Below, in pieces: positions 28,201 through 40,717 of a DNA stretch of 64,000 nucleotides. The DNA lies in NCBI RefSeq assembly GCF_037975245.1, contig NC_092573.1:13600001-13664000 (forward strand). The letters run 5' to 3'. Origin of the DNA: Apostichopus japonicus. Taxonomy: Eukaryota > Echinodermata > Holothuroidea > Aspidochirotida > Stichopodidae. Positions within the stretch are counted from its first letter, which is position 1; every line of letters starts with the position of its first letter. Made by a program: the position numbers and the translations under genes. The notes beneath the pieces are model-generated. The model was not told where the DNA came from, did no database searches, and saw nothing but the letters and a program-made list of their open reading frames with translations.

Positions 28201-28478
28201 TTACACGGGCCTAGGATCCCAATTCCGTATCCTCCCTTAGTTCGCAAAAGCATCCGGGAGATTACGTTTAGAGTCCGGCCTTCGGGCCAGAAGTGGGCTA
28301 GCTGACTTGCAATGGAGGGCTCACGTCGATTCGGACTGGGTTGATGTTCAACGTTCAGTGAAACCATGGCCTCGATGAGGCGTAATCTCTTGTTAATTTT
28401 AGCTTTCTGTCTTCAATTTTATAATATAATTATATAAATTAATTATTGCCTTTTTTATTCGTCTTTTTCTCGCTTAGT
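25213..28478 (-). repeat. Inverted macrosatellite unit B3 (3266 bp)
   Basis: Full inverted copy with the same length and, wherever compared by eye, the same sequence as B2. Confidence 0.97.
27083..27281. mobile_element. TA-flanked MITE in unit B3
   Basis: Inverted-array copy, exactly 3266 bp from the previous one. Confidence 0.85.
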
Positions 28479-31400
28479 TATCGCATTTTATTCAAGGTTA
28501 AATATATGCTCATGTCTGCCTAGGTTCGACTCCCCGCCGAAGCAATATTTTATTTTATTTTTTTATTATTATTATTAATATTTGGGGTGTTGTTAATATC
28601 TGCATGTCTATGCATGGTGTTTTAAGTTTGTTTCGCTTTGTTTGTCTGTTTTTTTGTTTGTTTTTTTAGGGGGAGGGGGGTGTTTGTCTCTATTTTGGTA
28701 TTTTGTTTCGCGTAAACAAAGTAGGTCATTGCAATAATTTTTGCACAACTTGTCAATAGAAACCGATTCGGAACTTAAGACCTGAGTGGTAAATTTGATT
28801 TCTGTCTCGCTCGTCGCCTTTCACTGGAAATTTGAATGAAAGTATTCATAAGGACGAAAACTGTACCTGCAAAAAGAAATGCTTCTTTTGTACAGTGTAA
28901 GGCCACCGCGACATCTTTTCTGACAAGCTTGATGATATTTGTTCTTCGGGAATGTTGTGTCATTACTTAGCCTTTATATTATAAACAGTTAAGTGTGGAA
29001 ACAGCTATGCTCCTGTTAGAACAACTTAACATTTCTTAAATGCTGATTTACTGAGGCAGGCGTTTGAAAGACAGTGTGATACAAACAGGTACGGTAACGT
29101 CATAAACAATGCCACGAGCTCTCCGTGCATTAAAAACGATCGAAATGTGCGGTATTCATGACGGTACACAAAGCAGATAATGCGGATACAGCAGACATAG
29201 CCGAGAATAAAATCTAGTAGCGTGGAGGATTCAATTATGACATACTAGGACTTTCTACTGGTAAACTTTACTCATTGTCGAATAAATCTATATCTAATTT
29301 CTAGCTTTTGCTCTGTGTTTAACGTATTATGACCAAAACAAATATGAAGTTCACGACAATTCCATCGGACTTGTATATTCGTTTAAAAATAGCTCCGTTT
29401 CGAATCTAACGCTCCATTGCTATGGTAACATGGTGAATAATAGCCCTGCCGCTAATGGATATGTAGAAGATGACCATCGGTGGCGCTCTCAACTTCTCGT
29501 GCCACGTCTGGCACCTATACAAGAAGTAACCGACATATTACTGGCGCAATCCCGACCGAACATATTTTAACTCTCCTCAGACAGACTTTTCTACACTGAT
29601 CCCAGAAAGCATTAAGTGCCGTCAAAATGCCTCAGTTGCCAATAGGTACATGTCCATGACGTAACACTGTTCTCGTTGTGCAGAAAACTGAAGTCAAAAG
29701 TAAGGCATATACTGATAGGCCTAGACTAGGTATACGTTGCAGACTATACATATGCTAACTTCACAGACAGACATACATGCATTCAGACAACTTCGGGTAA
29801 TGTAAAATATCACTAACCGTAATCACGTTATGTTTACTCTGTCTTCAAATGTCGTCCTTTTCTTCTCTGCAACCCCGGGCCGTCATTGGAGTCGTTCGAA
29901 CAACTATATTAAGGCGAAGAACGACGTCAAGATATATCCAACGTCTAGACTACACTGCTTGCAATGGAGAGAGAACTGCCCAGTACAGTACAGTACGTGT
30001 TGATATGAACGCCTACAAAATGACAACAAATATTTTCCATTGAAAATCCACTGTGTATGACGGTATAGTAAACACTCGTATATAGATCAACGCACACGCG
30101 CGCACGGAGGTATTATGTACGTACAGCATGCAATGCAGACAAATATTTCGGAGCGCGCGCTTCTGATTTTGTGCTGATATTCTTGTGAGCGCTCTTGTAT
30201 CACTGTTTGCATGCGCGCACGGACAAGATAGACGTCAGACTATCACGCTGTAGCTACTAAACCTTTACTTACATGTGTACAGCAGTAGACTACTGTGATG
30301 GTTGCATGCGGCAGTTTAATTTTGTGTGCACAATATGTCAGCATTGTACGGTGGCTTAATAAGGACATAGGAAAGAAAAACAGTGTCCCCAAATCTCACA
30401 ATGTTGTCTTTTTATCTCAAACGTTGCCTCTTTTTTTCCCTTCAAAATTTAGATCCAAAAACAAAAGTCCAAAAGTAGAGACAAAAAGTCCAAATTTTCA
30501 GATTTGAGCAGACTTGTTTCCTTTCCTATGTCCCTATTAAGCCACCGTAGTATTGTGACTATTCTATGATCAGAAAAACTGTACAAATCTAACGGAATTG
30601 CTAATGTTATAATGTTAAGAGACTGGCCTTTATCATCCCTGTAAAGTCAGAACGCGACGGTGTTTATTTCAGTCACGGTTGGCAGCCCTCTTAGGGTTTT
30701 AATCAGGAGCTTTCTATTTTATAGCTGTTGTAGGTGTCGTACCAGAAGTAATCCTTCCATTATCTTACACAGTACTAAGTCCGTCACGTTTAGGGTCCGC
30801 TAAAGTATAGCTAGAAGTTGTCAACTGACAAATCATACCCCCACGTTGATATCTGAGGGCTTGGCCTGCCAGGGTGCATGCACATTTCTATATCATGACG
30901 CAGTTTAGACTTTGAGCTAGAAGAGGAGCAAGTTGAGCACACTGAACCGTCCGCTCGCACGGAGAAACATATCCAGATTAAAACACAGAATTTCTTAACT
31001 GTTCTGTGTCACCTCCTTGAATCCTCCTTATTTGCACATCACCTCTACTTTGAATTATGCGCTTCCACATCAAGACATTCAAAACGATCGTGGTGACTGG
31101 AAATATGCCATAACAAGCATTGCGTTAGGTCATGTTACGTCTCGTGTGTGTCTGTGTGCTTTACTTATCTTTTCGTGTTTTTTTTTTTTCGTTTTTTTTT
31201 TTTTTCGTTTTTTTTTTTCACGGTTAAACTTTTGTGCGAATGTACAATACTCCAATTGGGGCATGGTATGCATTCATATCACATTGTTTTGGAACAATCT
31301 GGAACTCTAAGTATTATTTCGACCCAAGAATCACCAGGCTGGCGTGGTGGCCTGAACGGTTGGAAGACAGCACTGCGCGTCGGTGTTTGTTGTCAGGCTG

Positions 31401-31744
31401 TGTGAATCGCGCCGATCGGATGACAGACACTGCTTTGTTTATAATGGCATCGCCAAGGTGGAATTTTTACACGGGCCTAGGATCCCAATTCCGTATCCTC
31501 CCTTAGTTCGCAAAAGCATCCGGGAGATTACGTTTAGAGTCCGGCCTTCGGGCCAGAAGTGGGCTAGCTGACTTGCAATGGAGGGCTCACGTCGATTCGG
31601 ACTGGGTTGATGTTCAACGTTCAGTGAAACCATGGCCTCGATGAGGCGTAATCTCTTGTTAATTTTAGCTTTCTGTCTTCAATTTTATAATATAATTATA
31701 TAAATTAATTATTGCCTTTTTTATTCGTCTTTTTCTCGCTTAGT
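28479..31744 (-). repeat. Inverted macrosatellite unit B4 (3266 bp)
   Basis: Full inverted copy, no difference from B2/B3 noticed. Confidence 0.97.
30349..30547. mobile_element. TA-flanked MITE in unit B4
   Basis: Inverted-array copy, exactly 3266 bp from the previous one. Confidence 0.85.
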
Positions 31745-34700
31745 TATCGCATTTTATTCAAGGTTAAATATATGCTCATGTCTGCCTAGGTTCGACTCCC
31801 CGCCGAAGCAATATTTTATTTTATTTTTTTATTATTATTATTAATATTTGGGGTGTTGTTAATATCTGCATGTCTATGCATGGTGTTTTAAGTTTGTTTC
31901 GCTTTGTTTGTCTGTTTTTTTGTTTGTTTTTTTAGGGGGAGGGGGGTGTTTGTCTCTATTTTGGTATTTTGTTTCGCGTAAACAAAGTAGGTCATTGCAA
32001 TAATTTTTGCACAACTTGTCAATAGAAACCGATTCGGAACTTAAGACCTGAGTGGTAAATTTGATTTCTGTCTCGCTCGTCGCCTTTCACTGGAAATTTG
32101 AATGAAAGTATTCATAAGGACGAAAACTGTACCTGCAAAAAGAAATGCTTCTTTTGTACAGTGTAAGGCCACCGCGACATCTTTTCTGACAAGCTTGATG
32201 ATATTTGTTCTTCGGGAATGTTGTGTCATTACTTAGCCTTTATATTATAAACAGTTAAGTGTGGAAACAGCTATGCTCCTGTTAGAACAACTTAACATTT
32301 CTTAAATGCTGATTTACTGAGGCAGGCGTTTGAAAGACAGTGTGATACAAACAGGTACGGTAACGTCATAAACAATGCCACGAGCTCTCCGTGCATTAAA
32401 AACGATCGAAATGTGCGGTATTCATGACGGTACACAAAGCAGATAATGCGGATACAGCAGACATAGCCGAGAATAAAATCTAGTAGCGTGGAGGATTCAA
32501 TTATGACATACTAGGACTTTCTACTGGTAAACTTTACTCATTGTCGAATAAATCTATATCTAATTTCTAGCTTTTGCTCTGTGTTTAACGTATTATGACC
32601 AAAACAAATATGAAGTTCACGACAATTCCATCGGACTTGTATATTCGTTTAAAAATAGCTCCGTTTCGAATCTAACGCTCCATTGCTATGGTAACATGGT
32701 GAATAATAGCCCTGCCGCTAATGGATATGTAGAAGATGACCATCGGTGGCGCTCTCAACTTCTCGTGCCACGTCTGGCACCTATACAAGAAGTAACCGAC
32801 ATATTACTGGCGCAATCCCGACCGAACATATTTTAACTCTCCTCAGACAGACTTTTCTACACTGATCCCAGAAAGCATTAAGTGCCGTCAAAATGCCTCA
32901 GTTGCCAATAGGTACATGTCCATGACGTAACACTGTTCTCGTTGTGCAGAAAACTGAAGTCAAAAGTAAGGCATATACTGATAGGCCTAGACTAGGTATA
33001 CGTTGCAGACTATACATATGCTAACTTCACAGACAGACATACATGCATTCAGACAACTTCGGGTAATGTAAAATATCACTAACCGTAATCACGTTATGTT
33101 TACTCTGTCTTCAAATGTCGTCCTTTTCTTCTCTGCAACCCCGGGCCGTCATTGGAGTCGTTCGAACAACTATATTAAGGCGAAGAACGACGTCAAGATA
33201 TATCCAACGTCTAGACTACACTGCTTGCAATGGAGAGAGAACTGCCCAGTACAGTACAGTACGTGTTGATATGAACGCCTACAAAATGACAACAAATATT
33301 TTCCATTGAAAATCCACTGTGTATGACGGTATAGTAAACACTCGTATATAGATCAACGCACACGCGCGCACGGAGGTATTATGTACGTACAGCATGCAAT
33401 GCAGACAAATATTTCGGAGCGCGCGCTTCTGATTTTGTGCTGATATTCTTGTGAGCGCTCTTGTATCACTGTTTGCATGCGCGCACGGACAAGATAGACG
33501 TCAGACTATCACGCTGTAGCTACTAAACCTTTACTTACATGTGTACAGCAGTAGACTACTGTGATGGTTGCATGCGGCAGTTTAATTTTGTGTGCACAAT
33601 ATGTCAGCATTGTACGGTGGCTTAATAAGGACATAGGAAAGAAAAACAGTGTCCCCAAATCTCACAATGTTGTCTTTTTATCTCAAACGTTGCCTCTTTT
33701 TTTCCCTTCAAAATTTAGATCCAAAAACAAAAGTCCAAAAGTAGAGACAAAAAGTCCAAATTTTCAGATTTGAGCAGACTTGTTTCCTTTCCTATGTCCC
33801 TATTAAGCCACCGTAGTATTGTGACTATTCTATGATCAGAAAAACTGTACAAATCTAACGGAATTGCTAATGTTATAATGTTAAGAGACTGGCCTTTATC
33901 ATCCCTGTAAAGTCAGAACGCGACGGTGTTTATTTCAGTCACGGTTGGCAGCCCTCTTAGGGTTTTAATCAGGAGCTTTCTATTTTATAGCTGTTGTAGG
34001 TGTCGTACCAGAAGTAATCCTTCCATTATCTTACACAGTACTAAGTCCGTCACGTTTAGGGTCCGCTAAAGTATAGCTAGAAGTTGTCAACTGACAAATC
34101 ATACCCCCACGTTGATATCTGAGGGCTTGGCCTGCCAGGGTGCATGCACATTTCTATATCATGACGCAGTTTAGACTTTGAGCTAGAAGAGGAGCAAGTT
34201 GAGCACACTGAACCGTCCGCTCGCACGGAGAAACATATCCAGATTAAAACACAGAATTTCTTAACTGTTCTGTGTCACCTCCTTGAATCCTCCTTATTTG
34301 CACATCACCTCTACTTTGAATTATGCGCTTCCACATCAAGACATTCAAAACGATCGTGGTGACTGGAAATATGCCATAACAAGCATTGCGTTAGGTCATG
34401 TTACGTCTCGTGTGTGTCTGTGTGCTTTACTTATCTTTTCGTGTTTTTTTTTTTTCGTTTTTTTTTTTTTTCGTTTTTTTTTTTCACGGTTAAACTTTTG
34501 TGCGAATGTACAATACTCCAATTGGGGCATGGTATGCATTCATATCACATTGTTTTGGAACAATCTGGAACTCTAAGTATTATTTCGACCCAAGAATCAC
34601 CAGGCTGGCGTGGTGGCCTGAACGGTTGGAAGACAGCACTGCGCGTCGGTGTTTGTTGTCAGGCTGTGTGAATCGCGCCGATCGGATGACAGACACTGCT

Positions 34701-35010
34701 TTGTTTATAATGGCATCGCCAAGGTGGAATTTTTACACGGGCCTAGGATCCCAATTCCGTATCCTCCCTTAGTTCGCAAAAGCATCCGGGAGATTACGTT
34801 TAGAGTCCGGCCTTCGGGCCAGAAGTGGGCTAGCTGACTTGCAATGGAGGGCTCACGTCGATTCGGACTGGGTTGATGTTCAACGTTCAGTGAAACCATG
34901 GCCTCGATGAGGCGTAATCTCTTGTTAATTTTAGCTTTCTGTCTTCAATTTTATAATATAATTATATAAATTAATTATTGCCTTTTTTATTCGTCTTTTT
35001 CTCGCTTAGT
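31745..35010 (-). repeat. Inverted macrosatellite unit B5 (3266 bp)
   Basis: Full inverted copy, no difference from B2-B4 noticed. Confidence 0.97.
33615..33813. mobile_element. TA-flanked MITE in unit B5
   Basis: Inverted-array copy, exactly 3266 bp from the previous one. Confidence 0.85.
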
Positions 35011-37611
35011 TATCGCATTTTATTCAAGGTTAAATATATGCTCATGTCTGCCTAGGTTCGACTCCCCGCCGAAGCAATATTTTATTTTATTTTTTTATTA
35101 TTATTATTAATATTTGGGGTGTTGTTAATATCTGCATGTCTATGCATGGTGTTTTAAGTTTGTTTCGCTTTGTTTGTCTGTTTTTTTGTTTGTTTTTTTA
35201 GGGGGAGGGGGGTGTTTGTCTCTATTTTGGTATTTTGTTTCGCGTAAACAAAGTAGGTCATTGCAATAATTTTTGCACAACTTGTCAATAGAAACCGATT
35301 CGGAACTTAAGACCTGAGTGGTAAATTTGATTTCTGTCTCGCTCGTCGCCTTTCACTGGAAATTTGAATGAAAGTATTCATAAGGACGAAAACTGTACCT
35401 GCAAAAAGAAATGCTTCTTTTGTACAGTGTAAGGCCACCGCGACATCTTTTCTGACAAGCTTGATGATATTTGTTCTTCGGGAATGTTGTGTCATTACTT
35501 AGCCTTTATATTATAAACAGTTAAGTGTGGAAACAGCTATGCTCCTGTTAGAACAACTTAACATTTCTTAAATGCTGATTTACTGAGGCAGGCGTTTGAA
35601 AGACAGTGTGATACAAACAGGTACGGTAACGTCATAAACAATGCCACGAGCTCTCCGTGCATTAAAAACGATCGAAATGTGCGGTATTCATGACGGTACA
35701 CAAAGCAGATAATGCGGATACAGCAGACATAGCCGAGAATAAAATCTAGTAGCGTGGAGGATTCAATTATGACATACTAGGACTTTCTACTGGTAAACTT
35801 TACTCATTGTCGAATAAATCTATATCTAATTTCTAGCTTTTGCTCTGTGTTTAACGTATTATGACCAAAACAAATATGAAGTTCACGACAATTCCATCGG
35901 ACTTGTATATTCGTTTAAAAATAGCTCCGTTTCGAATCTAACGCTCCATTGCTATGGTAACATGGTGAATAATAGCCCTGCCGCTAATGGATATGTAGAA
36001 GATGACCATCGGTGGCGCTCTCAACTTCTCGTGCCACGTCTGGCACCTATACAAGAAGTAACCGACATATTACTGGCGCAATCCCGACCGAACATATTTT
36101 AACTCTCCTCAGACAGACTTTTCTACACTGATCCCAGAAAGCATTAAGTGCCGTCAAAATGCCTCAGTTGCCAATAGGTACATGTCCATGACGTAACACT
36201 GTTCTCGTTGTGCAGAAAACTGAAGTCAAAAGTAAGGCATATACTGATAGGCCTAGACTAGGTATACGTTGCAGACTATACATATGCTAACTTCACAGAC
36301 AGACATACATGCATTCAGACAACTTCGGGTAATGTAAAATATCACTAACCGTAATCACGTTATGTTTACTCTGTCTTCAAATGTCGTCCTTTTCTTCTCT
36401 GCAACCCCGGGCCGTCATTGGAGTCGTTCGAACAACTATATTAAGGCGAAGAACGACGTCAAGATATATCCAACGTCTAGACTACACTGCTTGCAATGGA
36501 GAGAGAACTGCCCAGTACAGTACAGTACGTGTTGATATGAACGCCTACAAAATGACAACAAATATTTTCCATTGAAAATCCACTGTGTATGACGGTATAG
36601 TAAACACTCGTATATAGATCAACGCACACGCGCGCACGGAGGTATTATGTACGTACAGCATGCAATGCAGACAAATATTTCGGAGCGCGCGCTTCTGATT
36701 TTGTGCTGATATTCTTGTGAGCGCTCTTGTATCACTGTTTGCATGCGCGCACGGACAAGATAGACGTCAGACTATCACGCTGTAGCTACTAAACCTTTAC
36801 TTACATGTGTACAGCAGTAGACTACTGTGATGGTTGCATGCGGCAGTTTAATTTTGTGTGCACAATATGTCAGCATTGTACGGTGGCTTAATAAGGACAT
36901 AGGAAAGAAAAACAGTGTCCCCAAATCTCACAATGTTGTCTTTTTATCTCAAACGTTGCCTCTTTTTTTCCCTTCAAAATTTAGATCCAAAAACAAAAGT
37001 CCAAAAGTAGAGACAAAAAGTCCAAATTTTCAGATTTGAGCAGACTTGTTTCCTTTCCTATGTCCCTATTAAGCCACCGTAGTATTGTGACTATTCTATG
37101 ATCAGAAAAACTGTACAAATCTAACGGAATTGCTAATGTTATAATGTTAAGAGACTGGCCTTTATCATCCCTGTAAAGTCAGAACGCGACGGTGTTTATT
37201 TCAGTCACGGTTGGCAGCCCTCTTAGGGTTTTAATCAGGAGCTTTCTATTTTATAGCTGTTGTAGGTGTCGTACCAGAAGTAATCCTTCCATTATCTTAC
37301 ACAGTACTAAGTCCGTCACGTTTAGGGTCCGCTAAAGTATAGCTAGAAGTTGTCAACTGACAAATCATACCCCCACGTTGATATCTGAGGGCTTGGCCTG
37401 CCAGGGTGCATGCACATTTCTATATCATGACGCAGTTTAGACTTTGAGCTAGAAGAGGAGCAAGTTGAGCACACTGAACCGTCCGCTCGCACGGAGAAAC
37501 ATATCCAGATTAAAACACAGAATTTCTTAACTGTTCTGTGTCACCTCCTTGAATCCTCCTTATTTGCACATCACCTCTACTTTGAATTATGCGCTTCCAC
37601 ATCAAGACATT
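35011..37611 (-). repeat. Terminal inverted unit B6, truncated at unique DNA (2601 bp)
   Basis: Last inverted copy. Identity to B5 stops after ATCAAGACATT (ends 37611), where B5 continues CAAAACG and this copy continues GAAGTTTACG. This is the only real array edge in the window. Confidence 0.95.
36881..37079. mobile_element. TA-flanked MITE in terminal unit B6
   Basis: Inverted-array copy retained in the truncated last unit. Confidence 0.85.
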
Positions 37612-39195
37612 GAAGTTTACGTCACTTGTAAACAAACCCCTTTACTCGATAGTAAACAATTTTCATACGCTGCTCCTGGGAGGCCTCAAGTGGTTACAAA
37701 ATTCCATCAATTCACCCAATTTTTGCACCACATCTCCTTCCATTCAAGCTCTTCAACATCCAAGCCACAGAAAAACATATCCTATTTTAAAACATATAAA
37801 AAAAAGGTGTTCTCCTGCTGTTTTTTGGCACTTTTCCTGAAGGAGAACACTTGAGCAATGGGAGTATGAATGTACTTGGTGCATTAATTTTTATGGATTC
37901 TTGCATGCATTTTACTGTGAGTTTGGCTCATGGATACAACTGTGCATGCATATTACTGTGAGTTTGGCTCATGGATACAAATCTACATGCTAGGTAGCTG
38001 AATCGATGGATGTGGTTATATGCATGACACACTCAGTCTATATCAAAGCTATATCTCCTCACCAGCCAACGACCATTATTTTGTCGCAGAACACCATTAA
38101 TATGGCTCAGAGGTTTCCACGAAATGTAATACTACGGTAAATAAACAAGATCAATTACAAAAGGATAGGCCTAATGATAGTAAATAAGTATTGATTACGC
38201 AGTTTTACATTTCAAAAAAGTTATATGCATTTCTATGAATGCTACCTTGCACGAACTTCGCGGAATAGGGCCGAATGTAACAAGTTAAAGCATAAGGTCT
38301 GTGTAGAACCTAGCACCTAGCCTTCGGTCAATCAGTGGTAGCCTATGGGGATTACGGTATTTTCCAGTTTTCTGTAACTTTCCCGTATAATGTTCTACAA
38401 ATTCACGTATGGTATGATTTGTAGCTGCCGTGGTTCAAAATTTTCTCATAGTATGACTTTGAATAAAAAAAAAAGACTTTTGAAACGTTTTATTTTTGTA
38501 TAAATTACATAGATAGATTACATGGTGATCGAATTAAACTACTTACACACGGAGACAAACGTTTTATTTTCCTATCATTTGCACTAGACATGCACTGCTG
38601 TCTGATGAGAGAAGATTACCAATACTAAACTTGCTCCCAATACAAACTTAAAATAACCTGACCATCCAGTATACGTAATCATATATATTTAAATGCTATG
38701 CCCAAAATATGTCCGTCACCAGTGCAAGTCCTCAAGTATTCTTTTGATTTAAGTAAAAAACTAAAAAAATCAAATCGCATTGCATCCTCTTATTGAACAG
38801 TTACGGCCAGCCCAGAATAGTAGAAATGAACATTCATCTGCAGGAACCAGAACAATAAATATGTGCAAGCTAACCTAACATACAGTAGCAATATATGCAG
38901 TACTAGTGTTAGGCCTAAGCCTAGCAACGTAGGTTTGAATGTAAAATATGTAGCTTCAAAGGCTGAAGCCTGTTACAGTTATTGTCCTGAGCAGTCCAGA
39001 GATTTTAATCTTGAAACAGGAAAAACTGTAAATGAAATAACTAGGATGCAATTTTAATTTTTTCCTTGGATTAGGATATATCGAGATTTCAGCCTCTAAT
39101 ATTTTTTTTCTTTCATCCCCCCCCCCTCACACATTCCCTCAGCATGTAGCAACATACTTCCTGTACACACGGTGGGTACCCTACAGTCTCATTAA
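37612..39195. other. Unique intergenic region upstream of the FASTKD gene
   Basis: Non-repetitive AT-rich DNA between the array edge and the FASTKD start. The only structure seen is a two-copy 41-bp tandem duplication (37902-37983). The segment 38863-39057 is open for 64 codons but shows no recognisable protein character. The FASTKD promoter and any 5' UTR exon should lie here; no TATA or initiator could be assigned with confidence. Confidence 0.6.
37902..37983. repeat. Two-copy 41-bp tandem duplication
   Basis: TGCATGCATTTTACTGTGAG and the following bases to GGATACAA are repeated once with a few substitutions. No function evident. Confidence 0.8.
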
Positions 39196-39416
39196 ATGAC
39201 AGTTATGTCCAAGACAAAGCTTTTAGAAGTCTCTGGGTGGTCCTTGAGGAGTCTTTCAAGAGGTCTCTCCTGCAGGCTGATGATGAACAGGAGAATTCGT
39301 ACCAGGCCGACAGTTTGTTGGGGAACCATGCGTTTCTTAACTCCATATACAAGCAGCTGCAAGATCCTAACTTGGGAATATTCACCAATTCCAACCAAAG
39401 AATCGCGATTCTATAG
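39187..39416 (+). CDS. Possible last exon of an unidentified gene, overlapping FASTKD exon 1
   Basis: After a possible acceptor (CCCTACAG, ends 39186) the frame starting at 39189 is open for 75 codons to a TAG at 39414-39416. It encodes an acidic, hydrophilic peptide including LEESFKRSLLQADDEQENSY and FLNSIYKQLQDPNLGIF, with codon choice that looks more coding-like than the overlapping FASTKD frame over the same bases. I do not recognise the family and see no upstream exon in 37612-39186. Either this is the terminal exon of a gene reaching from further left, in which case FASTKD would start at an internal Met near 39481, or it is a chance open frame. Confidence 0.35.
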
Positions 39417-40717
39417 TTCTAGGGTACAGCTGGAAGGCTTACTAAATGGTAGTGAATATTTGGATAAAAGTTCATCGGCAATGCAGTTTGAAAGGTTTCA
39501 CACAATTAGAACTCCAAGGTTATTTCAACTTGGACGCCCCAGTTATGCTGATGTAGCCATTTTGCCGTTAACGCCAACTTCTAAGAAGGATTGTACGCTC
39601 ACCATATTAAGTCGATTGAATGATAGCTGTCTTCTTGGGCGGATACCAGCAGTTGCAATAACTGAGTTCTTCCAATCCTTGTTAAGTCTTCAAAGGAAGC
39701 ATTTGCAAGAGATTATTGCCTGTTCTAAGTTTAAGTACTTCTTGTCGACCATGTCGGATTCTTGCGCCAGGTTACCGCAACAAGAATTTGAATGCTTCCT
39801 GTTTCACCTAGCTGCATTGAGATACAAAATCAACTTTTTGACGGTATCCAAGTATTTCAAAGAATGTGCAAATGTGTTTAGTCAAGAAAGTTTGATCAGA
39901 AGTAGTGACTGGCAGTTGAAACAGCTGCTGAAAGTGACTGATGCATTTTCCTTACTCGGGACGAATAATTCTACACTGACAGAGATTGTCTTTCAAAGAG
40001 TGAAACCTGTGGCTGCTCGTTTGACGAGAGAGGAACTGCTTCAGGTCATTTATCTTGCTGGTGAAAATCGAGGTGTTCCAAGGAGATTGATGACAGATTT
40101 GGAATCCAGGGCTGTGACATTATTACGAGATAAGGATCTCTCCTTTGTTGAAATCGCAACTGTTTGTACAGCTTTCTACAAATCAAACTACAAGCACAGT
40201 TCTCTCGACTTCATGAATTTGTTGAGGGACGTCCTGTTTGCATCTGACCTCTGGAAACATCCCAGCTATCACATCGTTGGTATTCTGAAAGTGTTTCGTC
40301 ATAACTACTATGGATACAGCAGCCTGTTTGAAAGACTCGGTGACCAGATAGCTAAGGAAGCTCACAGATACCCTATCAAGTCAATCATGCAATTTGTGTT
40401 AACCTTTGCCACACTCCATATTTTCCACAAGGATCTGATGGATGTTGCCTCTAGAGAAGTCCTACAGAAGATCGAACAGTGTCGCAGTAAGGATGTGGCC
40501 AAGTTCATCTGGTCGTTTGTGACATTGAATTACGAACCCACTGATTGGAAGCTCGTTGTCGATGTACTGCAAGCAAGGGTGGAAGAATTACAAGAGGAGA
40601 TGGCGACATTTCCCATCTATTTTATTTCCTTTCTACTCTCGTTGGCTTACATAAACGTCTATCCCAGTGACCTCTTGAAGACGGTCTTCAGTGACGGTTT
40701 CTTACAGCATATCAAAG
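39196..40717 (+). CDS. FASTKD exon 1 (residues 1-507)
   Basis: Large exon carrying the putative presequence and the alpha-helical repeat region. The FAST_1-like segment near its end includes KDVAKFIWSFVTLNYEP. The donor is AAAG|GTTCGT in phase 1; reading past it gives only five further codons before a stop. Confidence 0.88.

Noticed and set aside
113-37039. Open frames of 60-97 codons recurring in each macrosatellite unit
   Set aside because: They overlap one another on both strands, lack recognisable domains, and several run through homopolymers. Conservation between units is explained by recent homogenisation, not by coding.
38863-39057. 64-codon frame upstream of FASTKD
   Set aside because: No homology or splice context; composition like the surrounding intergenic DNA.
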